Source: Burkholderiales bacterium (GTDB lineage Bacteria; Pseudomonadota; Gammaproteobacteria; Burkholderiales; Burkholderiaceae_C). From it: a stretch of 41,700 nucleotides of DNA. The stretch spans positions 8,621 through 50,320 of the forward strand of contig JAIXLP010000098.1 of NCBI GenBank assembly GCA_026954015.1. The letters run 5' to 3'. The notes beneath the pieces are model-generated. The model had not been told where the DNA came from. It searched no databases and saw only the letters and a program-made list of their open reading frames with translations. Numbering within the stretch: position 1 is the first letter of the stretch; every line of letters starts with the position of its first letter. A program made the translations under genes and the position numbers. This document shows, piece by piece, positions 19,190 through 27,285 of this stretch.

Positions 19190-19296
19190 GACGGCAGGCG
19201 TGGTGACGAATCGCAGCCGCACTGTAGTGCATCGCCAGCAGGGGAAACGCAGCGTCTTATAGTCCGATGCGCCCCAGGCTCCAAGGACATCGGCCC
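19190..19296. promoter_or_regulatory. Divergent promoter region, cyclase / acyl-CoA ligase
   Basis: On the minus strand, TACAGT at 19226-19221 is a plausible -10 for the cyclase. On the plus strand, TATAGT at 19258-19263 is a plausible -10 for the ligase, and AAGGA at 19283-19287 is its ribosome binding site. The -35 elements are weak on both strands. Confidence 0.35.
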
Positions 19297-20802
19297 ATGA
19301 ACATCTCGAGTTTGCTTGCGCGCAGCGCGCAGCGCCAGCCTGAGCGTCCCGCGCTGCTGCGTGGCGACCGCGTGCTGCACGACTACCGCCAGCTCGCGGC
19401 GCGCGTGGCGGCGCTCGCGGGCCACCTGCGCACGCGGTGTGCGGTGGCGCCGGGAGACCGCGTGGCGATCTACAGTGCGAATTGCCCCGAATACCTCGAG
19501 GCGCAGCACGCGATTCACTGGTGCGGCGCCGTGGCCGTGCCGGTGAACTACAAGCTGCACGCGAAAGAGCTCGCCTACGTGCTCGAAAACAGCGGCGCGG
19601 CCGTGGTCTGCACCTCGCCGGAACTGCACGACGGCGCGCTTGCGGCGGGTGCTGACCCGAAGCGCCTGCCCGTGCTGGGCAGCGCCGCCTGGGAGGCCGC
19701 GGCGCAGGGCGCGCCGATCGCGCTGCACGACGCCGCGCCCGAGGACGTGGCGTGGCTCTTCTACACCTCGGGCACCACCGGCCGCCCCAAGGGCGTGGCG
19801 CTGACGCAGCGCAACCTGCTTGCGATGACGATGGCGTACTTCACCGACGTGGACGAGGTGGATGCGCGCGATGCCATGGTCTACGCCGCGCCCATGTCGC
19901 ACGGCGCGGGTCTGTACAACTACGTGCACATGCTGCGCGCCGCGCGCCACGTGGTGCCCGCATCCGGCGGGTTCGACCCGGCCGAGCTTGCCGATCTGGC
20001 GCGCAGCGTCGGGCGCCTTTCGCTGTTCGCCGCGCCGACCATGGTGCACCGGCTCGTCGCGCACCTGCAGCGCAGTGGCCTCGGCGGGCAAGGCTTCAAG
20101 ACCATCGTCTATGGCGGTGGGCCCATGTACGTCGACGACCTGCGCCGCGCCATAGCCGTGATGGGTCAGAAGTTCGTGCAGATCTACGGCCAGGGCGAAT
20201 CGCCAATGACGATTACCGCCCTTGCGCGCGAACAGATCGTGGACACCGACCATCCGCGCTGGCTGGATCGCATCGCCTCGGTGGGCGTGGCGCACGCCTG
20301 TGTGCAGGTGCGCGTGGCAGACGCGCACGACCGCGACGTGCCCACGGGCGAGATGGGCGAGGTACTGGTGCGCGGCGAGACCGTGATGGCGGGCTACTGG
20401 AACAACCCCGAAGCCACCGCCGCCACCCTGCGCGGCGGCTGGCTGCACACCGGGGATATCGGCAGCCTGGACGCCGACGGGTTTCTCACGCTGCGCGACC
20501 GCAGCAAGGACGTGATCATCTCGGGTGGCTCCAACATCTACCCGCGCGAGGTGGAGGAGGTATTGTTGCTGCACCCGCGCGTGAGCGAGGTCGCGGTGGT
20601 GGGCGAGCGCGACGACGACTGGGGCGAGGTCGTCGTCGCCTTCCTCGTGGCCGACGGCGAGCCGGTGCCTGACGCCGAGCTTGACGCGCTGTGCCTTGAC
20701 CACATCGCGCGCTTCAAGCGGCCCAGGCACTACCGCTGGGTCGAGAGCCTGCCCAAGAACGCCTACGGCAAGGTGCTCAAGACGGAGCTGCGTCGCTGGT
20801 AA
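19297..20802 (+). CDS. AMP-forming acyl-CoA ligase (ANL superfamily)
   Basis: A 501-residue adenylating enzyme. The phosphate-binding loop YTSGTTGRPKG is at 156-166. The adenine and hinge motifs IYGQGESPMT, TGDIGSLDADGFLTLRDRSKD and GGSNIYPREVEEVL follow. The catalytic Lys492 sits in NAYGKVLK. It activates a carboxylic acid as acyl-AMP and then forms the CoA thioester. The overall sequence is of the fatty-acid or aromatic-acid CoA ligase type; the substrate cannot be read from the sequence. The start is supported by AAGGA nine bases upstream of the ATG. It stands alone, with no beta-oxidation or aromatic catabolism genes beside it, and is followed after 74 bp by the peptide transporter gene. 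Confidence 0.9.
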   Translation: MNISSLLARSAQRQPERPALLRGDRVLHDYRQLAARVAALAGHLRTRCAVAPGDRVAIYSANCPEYLEAQHAIHWCGAVAVPVNYKLHAKELAYVLENSGAAVVCTSPELHDGALAAGADPKRLPVLGSAAWEAAAQGAPIALHDAAPEDVAWLFYTSGTTGRPKGVALTQRNLLAMTMAYFTDVDEVDARDAMVYAAPMSHGAGLYNYVHMLRAARHVVPASGGFDPAELADLARSVGRLSLFAAPTMVHRLVAHLQRSGLGGQGFKTIVYGGGPMYVDDLRRAIAVMGQKFVQIYGQGESPMTITALAREQIVDTDHPRWLDRIASVGVAHACVQVRVADAHDRDVPTGEMGEVLVRGETVMAGYWNNPEATAATLRGGWLHTGDIGSLDADGFLTLRDRSKDVIISGGSNIYPREVEEVLLLHPRVSEVAVVGERDDDWGEVVVAFLVADGEPVPDAELDALCLDHIARFKRPRHYRWVESLPKNAYGKVLKTELRRW

Positions 20803-20859
20803 GCCTGCCCTGACCGCCCGCGCTATGCTGCAAACCGCCGCCACGAAGAGGGGACGCGT

Positions 20860-20880
20860 ATGCCGCGCCGCGCCGCATGA
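20860..20880 (+). CDS. Possible 6-codon leader peptide upstream of the POT transporter
   Basis: ATG-CCG-CGC-CGC-GCC-GCA-TGA encodes MPRRAA. It is preceded by a good Shine-Dalgarno (GAGGGG at 20848-20853, six bases away). Its TGA overlaps the ATG of the transporter (ATGA), while the transporter itself has no Shine-Dalgarno of its own. The arrangement suggests translational coupling. Whether the peptide is made is unknown. Confidence 0.45.
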   Translation: MPRRAA

Positions 20881-22463
20881 AGCCGCTGTCGCACTGGAAC
20901 GAGGGTGACTGGATTGCCGCGATTGCCGCGTTCGCCCTGTTCCTGACGCTGGCGTTCGGGGCCGCGCTGGCGGCGCGCCGCGACGAGGAATTCGCCGGGC
21001 ACCCGCGCGGCCTCTACCTGCTGTTCTACGCCGAGATGTGGGAGCGCTTTTCCTACTACGGCATGCGTGCGCTGCTGATCCTGTACCTCACGCGCTACTG
21101 GCTGTTTTCGGACGGCAAGGCCAGCCTGATCTACGGCACCTACACCGCGCTGGTCTATGTCGCGCCGCTGCTCGGCGGCTACATGGCCGACCGCTGGCTC
21201 GGCCAGCGCAAGGCGGTGGTCTACGGCGGCGTGGTGCTGGCGCTCGGGCATGCGCTGATGGCCGTCGAGGGCGCGCCAGGCACCGGGGACCCCGCGATCC
21301 GCCAGGCCGACCCGATGATCGGCATCTTCTGGCTCGCGCTGGCGCTCATCATCGTCGGCTCGGGCTTTCTGCGGGCCAGCATCTCGGTGCTCGTCGGCCA
21401 GCTCTACCGCCTCACCGACGTGCGGCGCGACGGCGCCTACACGATCTTCTACATGGGCATCAACGTCGGCGCGGCGCTGGGCACCATCCTCGTCGGCTAC
21501 CTGGGTGAAACGCTGGGCTGGTCGTGGGGCTTTGGGCTTGCCGGGGTCGGCATGGTCTGCGGGCTGCTGATCTTCCTCGCCGGGCGGCCTGCGCTGCGCG
21601 GCCGGGGCGAACCGCCGAAGCCGCTGGCGCGCCGCGCCGAATTCACGCTCTACGGCGCGGGGTTGGTCGCCGTGGCGCTGGCGTGGCTGCTGATCCGCTA
21701 CCAGCACCTGGTGCAGACGCTCCTGATCGTGGCGGGCGTCGCGATGCTCGGCTACATCCTGTCGGTGGCGCTGCGCCTGCCCAGGGAGCCGCGCGAGCGC
21801 ATCTTCGCCATCCTGTTCCTGATCGCGCTCAACCCGGTGTTCTGGGGGCTGTACGAGCAGGCGGGCGGCAGCCTCAATCTCTACACCGACCGCTACGTGG
21901 ACCGCGCGGGCGTGCCGGCCAGCCTGTTCCAGTCGATCAACCCGATCTACATCGTGCTGCTCGGCCCGGTCTTCGCCGCGCTGTGGCAGTGGCTGGGCAA
22001 GCGCCGCCTCGAACCCTCGGCGCCCGCCAAGTTCGGGCTGGCGATCATCCAGCTCGGGCTCGGCTTCTTCCTCCTCGTCTGGGGCGCGAACGCGGCGGGC
22101 GCGCAGGCGCTGACGCCGGTGGTCTTCATCTTCCTGATCTACCTGCTCAACACCACCGCGGAGCTGTGCCTGTCGCCGGTCGGCCTCTCGGCGATGACGC
22201 GGCTGTCGCCCGCGCAGCTCGCCAGCTTCGTCATCGGCGCGTGGTTCTACATGAACGCGGTCGGCAATTTCGTCGCCGGCAAGATCGGCGAGGCGACGGG
22301 TGGAGAAAGCGGCACGATGTCGCGCGAACTGACGCTCTCGATCTACGCCCAGCTCGGCTGGGTCGCGCTGGGCATCGGCCTTGCGGTGCTGCTGCTGGCG
22401 CGGGCCGTGCGGCCCTGGCTGCACCTGGATACGCTCAAAGACGAGCGCGCTACAGCAGCCTGA
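20877..22463 (+). CDS. POT/PTR family proton-coupled peptide transporter
   Basis: A 528-residue inner-membrane protein with about fourteen hydrophobic helices. The PTR2 signatures are clear: AEMWERFSYYGMRALL, with the proton-coupling ExxER motif at Glu53, Glu56 and Arg57; FYMGINVGA; and WGLYEQAGGSLNLYTDR. The family imports di- and tripeptides with protons. The ATG at 20877 lacks a ribosome binding site but overlaps the stop of a 6-codon leader that has one, and no in-frame upstream start exists. Its 3' end overlaps the convergent LuxR-type gene by 14 bp. The role in the local context is peptide uptake only; no link to the neighbouring regulator is shown by sequence. Confidence 0.92.
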   Translation: MKPLSHWNEGDWIAAIAAFALFLTLAFGAALAARRDEEFAGHPRGLYLLFYAEMWERFSYYGMRALLILYLTRYWLFSDGKASLIYGTYTALVYVAPLLGGYMADRWLGQRKAVVYGGVVLALGHALMAVEGAPGTGDPAIRQADPMIGIFWLALALIIVGSGFLRASISVLVGQLYRLTDVRRDGAYTIFYMGINVGAALGTILVGYLGETLGWSWGFGLAGVGMVCGLLIFLAGRPALRGRGEPPKPLARRAEFTLYGAGLVAVALAWLLIRYQHLVQTLLIVAGVAMLGYILSVALRLPREPRERIFAILFLIALNPVFWGLYEQAGGSLNLYTDRYVDRAGVPASLFQSINPIYIVLLGPVFAALWQWLGKRRLEPSAPAKFGLAIIQLGLGFFLLVWGANAAGAQALTPVVFIFLIYLLNTTAELCLSPVGLSAMTRLSPAQLASFVIGAWFYMNAVGNFVAGKIGEATGGESGTMSRELTLSIYAQLGWVALGIGLAVLLLARAVRPWLHLDTLKDERATAA

Positions 22464-23205
22464 GGCTGGCCAGCCGCGCCACGGCGTGCGCGCGGTTTCT
22501 CGCGCCGAGCTTGGTGCGGGCGTTGTCGATGTGAAAGCGCACGGTCGCCTCGGTGATGTCGAGCAGGTCGGCGATTTCCTTGTCGCGCCGACCGTCGGCC
22601 ATGAAGGCGAGGCAGTCCCGCTCGCGGTTGCTCAGTTGTGGCAGCGCGTCGGCCAGGCCGCCGGAAAACTCCATCAGCCGTTCCGTCAGCATCAGCCCGG
22701 CCAGTTGCACCGCGCGCGCCACGCCGGGGTCGATGTCGCGCTCGCCGAAGCCCAGGTGCAGCGAGGTGATCGCGCCGCGCGCGCCGTAGGAGGTGGCGCA
22801 CAGTGCATCGGCGATGCGCGCCTCGCCCAGCGCCTCCCAGTAGTCGCCGAAGCGCGGGTCGTCGTGCGGCGCGAAATCGGAGAAGCGGTAGCGCGTTCGG
22901 CTCTCGCGGATCGCGCCGAGCAGCGGGTTGCAGTCGAAGCAGATGTAGTTGAACGCGCTGCTGCCCGGCCAGTGCTGCGGTGAGATGCGGGTGATGAAGC
23001 CGCCCGCCCGCCAATGGGCCTCGGAGGTCAGCCGCGCCAGGGGGCGGCGGTACAGCCGGGTCTGCAGGTAGGTGGCGCCGATGCGCCGGGCCGCCGCGAA
23101 GAAGCAGGTGCTGGCTTCCTCGGCGGTCGTGGCGGCCAAGGCGTCGTCCGCCAGCCGCAGCGCCTGCTGCGCACTGCTGCCTGCCAAGTCGATTCCTGCG
23201 TTCAT
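22450..23205 (-). CDS. LuxR-type regulator with autoinducer-binding domain (LuxR solo)
   Basis: A 251-residue transcription factor. Residues about 15-170 resemble the autoinducer-binding domain, and residues about 182-245 form a LuxR/GerE helix-turn-helix (LSNRERDCLAFMADGRRDKEIADLL, split by the turn, then ATVRFHIDNARTKL). By eye, the pocket Trp57 (TraR numbering) seems kept, but the Tyr61, Asp70 and Trp85 positions read Ser, Asn (FDCNPLL) and Phe. The ligand may therefore not be a standard acyl-homoserine lactone. No luxI is adjacent. The ATG at 23205, preceded by GGGGAT, is preferred over a TTG at 23220. The gene is divergent from the lipoprotein operon at 23348, the usual arrangement for a regulator and its target. 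Confidence 0.88.
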   Translation of the reverse strand: MNAGIDLAGSSAQQALRLADDALAATTAEEASTCFFAAARRIGATYLQTRLYRRPLARLTSEAHWRAGGFITRISPQHWPGSSAFNYICFDCNPLLGAIRESRTRYRFSDFAPHDDPRFGDYWEALGEARIADALCATSYGARGAITSLHLGFGERDIDPGVARAVQLAGLMLTERLMEFSGGLADALPQLSNRERDCLAFMADGRRDKEIADLLDITEATVRFHIDNARTKLGARNRAHAVARLASLRLL

Positions 23206-23347
23206 ATGCAGTATCCCCAAGCCCGTCTTCAGGCCGCTTTTTTTGCAAATATATCGTCAACGCGCGGCAAACCTATGAGTTTCGGGAGTTGTGCAGCGCC
23301 TGGCTATCGGCAACCATCCTTTGCAAGGAAACGTGAAGGAGCGCCGC
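23206..23347. promoter_or_regulatory. Divergent regulatory region, luxR-type gene / lipoprotein operon
   Basis: This 142-bp region holds the only clearly AT-rich patch nearby (about 23238-23256). It includes the palindrome TTTGCAAA (23242-23249), a TTTGC ... GCAAA inverted pair (23242-23246 and 23267-23271), and AAACctatgaGTTT (23270-23283). TTGACG on the minus strand (23259-23254) is a -35-like hexamer for the regulator. No classical lux box was found. AAGGAG at 23336-23341 is the ribosome binding site for the lipoprotein gene. Confidence 0.4.
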
Positions 23348-25999
23348 ATGAAGACCCCGAACCTTACCCCGCAGCGACTGCCCAGCCTGCTGCGGCGCAA
23401 GCTCCTGCTGGGCCTGCCCGGCGGCCTGGCGCTGGCCTCGCCCCTGGCGCTCGTCTCCTGCGGCGGCAGCAGCGACGACGGCGGCGGCGGCTTCGATCCG
23501 GCCATCGACGAGATCGTCGCCCGGCTGCCTGCCCTCAAGCGCAGCGCGCAGGCGGTCAAGGTCGTGCTGCCGGTGGGCCTGGGGGTCGACCCCGCGACCA
23601 CCCACTTCGTCACCGGCAACAACGTCTCGCAGGTCATGGCCGACGGCAGCGCCGGCGCCGTGCTCATCGACGGCGCGCCGCAGATGGGCTACCTGTTCGA
23701 CGCCAATGGCCGGCTGCTGCTCATGAGCGCCATCGAACCGGGCGTGCGCACCACCATCGACGCGCGCGGCAGCGCCGAGGCGCTGCTGCTGGCCGTCTGC
23801 GAAGGCGGCCTGCTGGAGCCGGCCATCCGCATCGCGCTGCGGCGCGCGCTCGCCGACGCGCGCCTGGATGCCGTCGTCGAGCCCGTGCGCCAGGCCGTCG
23901 AGGCGGCCCAGCGGCGCCAGGGGATCGACCCCGCCGACAGCGAGCTCATGGACGCGCTCAGGGGCGCCGTGCGCCTGCTGTGCGGCGCCTCGGGCGACGG
24001 CGCGTCGCCCAAATCCGTCACCGTCTCGCCCGAGGGCACGGAGAGCGGCATCACCGTGCAGCCCACCGAAGACTTCAACACCGTCGTGCTGCAAAACCAG
24101 TTCCGCCGCCGCACGCACGTGTGGATCGCGCGCACCGGCTCCTACGACAGCGAGGGCAACTACAGCGCGCTGCCCGCGCCCGCGCCCGCGCCCGCGCTGG
24201 CCGACTTCGCGCTCGACGCCACCACGGCGCTGTCGTTCGACAACCTCGTCAAGAGCGCCGGCGACTACGTCACGCAGTTCTACTCCGACATCGGGTTCCT
24301 GGGCGCCTACGAGTCCGGCAGCGCCGTGTGGACGCCGGTCAAGAGCGCCCCGGTGCAGCTGCTCTTCGAGCCCGACGGCGCGCAGGGCGTCGAATACAGC
24401 GCGCGCGTCGTCGGCATCGCGGCGGTGGACAACGGCGTGCTCTCCGAGGCCGAGAACGCCGCCTACGAGCAGATCCTGTGGGACACGCTGATCGAGGACA
24501 TCGCCAAGCCGTTCATCCAGACGCTGATCCTGCCGATGATCAGCGAGCGCGTGCCGGGGCTGGCCGAGCCCGAGTTCCAGAAGGTGAGCTGGCAGCTCGT
24601 GCTCAACGGCATCGCCGATCTGACGAACCTGGCCGTCGGCGGCAGTTTCTTCCCGGCGACCGTCGATGCGCTGAAGAAGGGCGAGTTCAAGGCGGCGGTC
24701 TCGGGCTTTCTCACCGAGTTCTTCTCAAGCAACACCTTCCAGGGCCTGTACGAGGCGGGAATGAGCGCCTGGGTCAAGTCGTCGGGCGTCGATTGGACGC
24801 TGCGCGACGGCAAGGGCACGCTCATCGGCGTGAACCTGCTCGACCGGGAAACCCTGGCCGCGCGCAACGTGGCGGCGCTGCGCGGGGCGCTGGGCAAGCT
24901 CGCGCGCATCATCCAGCTCATCAAGGTCGGCACGCTGATCGGCGACTACGCGGCCATCGGTCATGACCTGCTGGGTTCGGCGCGCCTGACCGAGTTCACG
25001 CTGACGATCTCCAAGGCCCAGGTCTCGCTCACGCCCAAGCCCTTCGAGGTGGCTGCCACCTCGGGGCTGTTTGCGATCACCGCCAAGGTCGAGGGGCTGG
25101 AGGCCTCGGTGCCGGCCTCCAGCGTGTTCGTCGAGTGGAAGTGCAGCGGCAAGTACGGCACGCTGTACCAGGTGGGCGGCAGCGGCAGCGACAGCTTCAC
25201 GAGCCCGCTGACGGCGCCGAGCCACAACTATGCGCCCAGCGGCGTGGAAGACGACCCGGCCGACCCGGAGACGATCGCGGTCGTGGCGTTCTACCGCAAC
25301 CCGACGACCAACAAGCGCGTGGAGATGGGCAAGGCGAGTGTGAGCGTGGTGTTCAAGCGCGAGTTCAGCCTCGGGCTGTCGCCGGCGGGCTGCGACCTGC
25401 CGACCGAGACGGACATGCCGCTGCAGGCGTTCGTGCGCGAGAAGCTGCCGGCGGGCTCCACGGTGGAGTGGGAGTGGACGCACGGGGGCGCGGGCACGCT
25501 CACGGCTGGGGCGCCCGATGCCAATCCGGGTGACAGCTCGGCGACGCTGGCCACCGGCGCGGGCGAGGGCAGCGCCACGGTGAGCGTGCGCGCCACGGTG
25601 CGTGTGCCGGCCAGCGATCCCAAGGGCGCGCGCACCATTCAGACGCAGGTCGTCAGCGCTACCTACAGGATCAAGAAGGGCACGCGCGAGATCACGTTCG
25701 ACGCATCGGGGGGCGTCTTCTCCTACGCCGACGGCACTGCCTCGTACACCGCGTTCATCGTGCCGCGCTTGCCGAAGGCGACCGGCTACGTCGCCGTGCT
25801 CAGCGGGTACGCCTACCCCAATTGCAACCGCACAGTGCGCTGGAACAGCGAGATCCCCGATCGCGGCGACTGCAACTTCCCCGTCACCTACCACCCGATC
25901 GCCGCGCGTGCGCTGGCGCCCTGCTGGGCCGTGTGGATCGGCTTCGCGGGCCTCCCCATCGAAGGCAAATGCACCGTGACGATCACGCTGCCTGCCTGA
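23348..25999 (+). CDS. Large exported lipoprotein of unknown function
   Basis: An 883-residue protein I do not recognise. The N-terminus has a twin-arginine-like stretch (LLRRKLLLGLPGG) and a lipobox LVSC ending at Cys38, followed by a Gly/Ser/Asp-rich tether (GGSSDDGGGG). It is predicted to be a lipoprotein, possibly exported by Tat. Residues about 50-260 and 370-560 are mostly helical; a short Pro-Ala tract (PAPAPAPA) lies near 280. The C-terminal third (about 560-880) is beta-rich, like tandem Ig-like domains, with several cysteines towards the end (NCNRT, GDCNFP, PCWAV, KCTVT). The ATG is fixed by AAGGAG seven bases upstream. Ten bases after its stop, the small secreted-protein gene begins. 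Function is unknown; the divergent LuxR-type gene suggests signal-dependent expression. Confidence 0.8.
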   Translation: MKTPNLTPQRLPSLLRRKLLLGLPGGLALASPLALVSCGGSSDDGGGGFDPAIDEIVARLPALKRSAQAVKVVLPVGLGVDPATTHFVTGNNVSQVMADGSAGAVLIDGAPQMGYLFDANGRLLLMSAIEPGVRTTIDARGSAEALLLAVCEGGLLEPAIRIALRRALADARLDAVVEPVRQAVEAAQRRQGIDPADSELMDALRGAVRLLCGASGDGASPKSVTVSPEGTESGITVQPTEDFNTVVLQNQFRRRTHVWIARTGSYDSEGNYSALPAPAPAPALADFALDATTALSFDNLVKSAGDYVTQFYSDIGFLGAYESGSAVWTPVKSAPVQLLFEPDGAQGVEYSARVVGIAAVDNGVLSEAENAAYEQILWDTLIEDIAKPFIQTLILPMISERVPGLAEPEFQKVSWQLVLNGIADLTNLAVGGSFFPATVDALKKGEFKAAVSGFLTEFFSSNTFQGLYEAGMSAWVKSSGVDWTLRDGKGTLIGVNLLDRETLAARNVAALRGALGKLARIIQLIKVGTLIGDYAAIGHDLLGSARLTEFTLTISKAQVSLTPKPFEVAATSGLFAITAKVEGLEASVPASSVFVEWKCSGKYGTLYQVGGSGSDSFTSPLTAPSHNYAPSGVEDDPADPETIAVVAFYRNPTTNKRVEMGKASVSVVFKREFSLGLSPAGCDLPTETDMPLQAFVREKLPAGSTVEWEWTHGGAGTLTAGAPDANPGDSSATLATGAGEGSATVSVRATVRVPASDPKGARTIQTQVVSATYRIKKGTREITFDASGGVFSYADGTASYTAFIVPRLPKATGYVAVLSGYAYPNCNRTVRWNSEIPDRGDCNFPVTYHPIAARALAPCWAVWIGFAGLPIEGKCTVTITLPA

Positions 26000-26009
26000 A
26001 GGAAACGCC

Positions 26010-26435
26010 ATGCACACCTACCTGCGGAAACTGCCGCTGGCGGCGGCCCTGGTGGCCGCGGCGGCGCTCGGCTTGCCCGCGGTCGCTGACGCCGACACGC
26101 ACGTCTGGAATTACAAGAGCTACAAGAAGGGGACGTCCGGCACCTTCGACCGCAGCCGGTTTGTCGCGGGCACTCTCACACTGCAAGAGGAGGGCGGTCA
26201 GGCCACGATCACCATCACGGCTGGCACGCTTGACGCGTGCCTCGCAGGCGCACTGCCCGCGACCGTGACGCGCACCGACACGCAGACCGTCATCGAGGTG
26301 CCGCCGCACATATCCGGTTGCGAGCATTTCCGCTACGTCATCCGCAACGACGGCAGTGGCGGCGTGCGCGAGGGCAGGCGCGGAGAGCGGTGGTTCACCT
26401 ACACCTACGACTTCGACCTGACGCCGAAGAAGTGA
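26010..26435 (+). CDS. Small secreted protein of unknown function
   Basis: A 141-residue protein with a clear Sec signal peptide (KLPLAAALVAAAALGLP, cleavage near ADA at about residue 29). The mature part is about 112 residues, mostly beta-type, with two cysteines (LDACLAG and ISGCEHF) that could form a disulfide. It ends in an aromatic stretch, WFTYTYDFDL. AAGGAA lies just before the ATG and the gap from the lipoprotein stop is ten bases, so the two genes form an operon. I do not recognise the family. A physical interaction with the lipoprotein is plausible from the gene pairing but is not shown. Confidence 0.78.
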   Translation: MHTYLRKLPLAAALVAAAALGLPAVADADTHVWNYKSYKKGTSGTFDRSRFVAGTLTLQEEGGQATITITAGTLDACLAGALPATVTRTDTQTVIEVPPHISGCEHFRYVIRNDGSGGVREGRRGERWFTYTYDFDLTPKK

Positions 26436-26457
26436 GCGTGCGGGCACAATGCGGGGC

Positions 26458-27111
26458 ATGGCACCGCCTGTTCTGAAGATCGACTTCGTCTCCGACGTGG
26501 TCTGCCCGTGGTGTGCGGTCGGCCTGCATGCGCTGGAGCGCGCGGCCGAGCGGCTGCAAGGTGAGGTGGTGCTCGAATGGCACTTTCAGCCGTTCGAGCT
26601 CAACCCCGGCATGGGCCCCGAGGGGCAGGATCTGGAGGAGCACCTGCGCGGGAAGTACGGCTCCAGCGCCGAACAGATGGCGCAGACGCGCGCGCTGCTG
26701 ACCGAGCGCGGTGCGCAGGTGGGTTTCACGTTCAATCTGGACAAGCGCACGCGTACCTGGAATACCTTTGACGCGCACCGGTTGCTGCATTGGGCGGGTG
26801 AGGAGGGTGCGCCGGGGCAGCAGCGCGCGCTCAAGCATGCGCTGCTGTCGGCGTATTTCACCGAGGGCAGGAACCCGTCGGATCACGCGGTGCTGGTCGA
26901 GGCCGCCGCTGCCGCAGGGCTCGGCGCGGAGCGCGCCCGCGCCGTCCTGGCGGGCGGCACCCATGCCGCCGAGGTGCGCGCTCGGGAGGCGTTCTACCAG
27001 GGCCAGGGCATCCATTCGGTGCCGTCGGTCATCGTCAATGACCGCCACCTGATCCAGGGCGGCCAGCCGGTCGAGGTATTCGAGCGCGCGCTGCGCCAGC
27101 TCGCGCACTAG
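26458..27111 (+). CDS. FrnE-type DsbA family oxidoreductase
   Basis: A 217-residue thioredoxin-fold protein of the FrnE subgroup. The active site CPWC is at 16-19 (SDVVCPWC), a helical insert with TWNTFDAHRLLHWA follows, and the cis-proline loop is SVPSVIVN near residue 183. There is no signal peptide, so it acts in the cytoplasm, as is normal for FrnE proteins (thiol-disulfide exchange or isomerisation; the substrate is unknown). An ATG at 26449 would add three residues; 26458 was chosen because the family usually starts close to the first beta strand. It lies 22 bp after the secreted-protein gene and could be read from the same transcript, but a functional link is not implied. Confidence 0.88.
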   Translation: MAPPVLKIDFVSDVVCPWCAVGLHALERAAERLQGEVVLEWHFQPFELNPGMGPEGQDLEEHLRGKYGSSAEQMAQTRALLTERGAQVGFTFNLDKRTRTWNTFDAHRLLHWAGEEGAPGQQRALKHALLSAYFTEGRNPSDHAVLVEAAAAAGLGAERARAVLAGGTHAAEVRAREAFYQGQGIHSVPSVIVNDRHLIQGGQPVEVFERALRQLAH

Positions 27112-27178
27112 CCGCGCCTGCGCCAGCCGCTGTGCAACGCGGTGGGCGGACCGCCGCAGACTCCCCTGAATTTTCGGC

Positions 27179-27205
27179 TCAAGTTCTCGGCGAACGGGCC
27201 GATAT
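27179..27205 (+). promoter_or_regulatory. Predicted sigma-28 (FliA) flagellar-type promoter
   Basis: TCAAGTTC, an 11-bp spacer and GCCGATAT match the FliA consensus (TAAAGTTT or TCAAGTTT, N11, GCCGATAA) at nearly every conserved position and with exact spacing. It points at the GGDEF-EAL gene starting at 27286, giving a leader of roughly 75 nt. This would place the gene in the late flagellar/chemotaxis regulon. The identification is from consensus matching only. Confidence 0.62.
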
Positions 27206-27252
27206 GTCCATAAGCGGTCATTTAGGGGCGCTGATGCTCGTTTGAGCTGCAC

Positions 27253-27280
27253 CCCGCTGGACGTATAAACCGCCAGCGGG
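27253..27280 (+). promoter_or_regulatory. Inverted repeat immediately upstream of the start codon
   Basis: CCCGCTGG (27253-27260) and CCAGCGGG (27273-27280) are perfect complements around a 12-base loop that contains TATAAA. The second arm ends five bases before the ATG at 27286, where a ribosome binding site would lie. It could be an RNA hairpin that masks translation or a DNA operator over a second promoter. Confidence 0.5.
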
Positions 27281-27285
27281 TCATC

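Larger units (their letters stand above)
27112..27285 (+). other. Leader and promoter region of the GGDEF-EAL gene
   Basis: This 174-bp gap contains a sigma-28-like promoter (27179-27205). It also holds a second, sigma-70-like pair, TTGAGC (27242-27247) and TATAAA (27264-27269) with a 16-bp spacer, and an inverted repeat that brackets the latter -10. No coding sequence or structured RNA family was recognised. Confidence 0.5.

Noticed and set aside
19190..19222. GTG start at 19222 for the dCache-GGDEF gene
   Set aside because: It coincides with the TACAGT -10-like element and adds an unconserved-looking extension. The ATG at 19189 is more economical.
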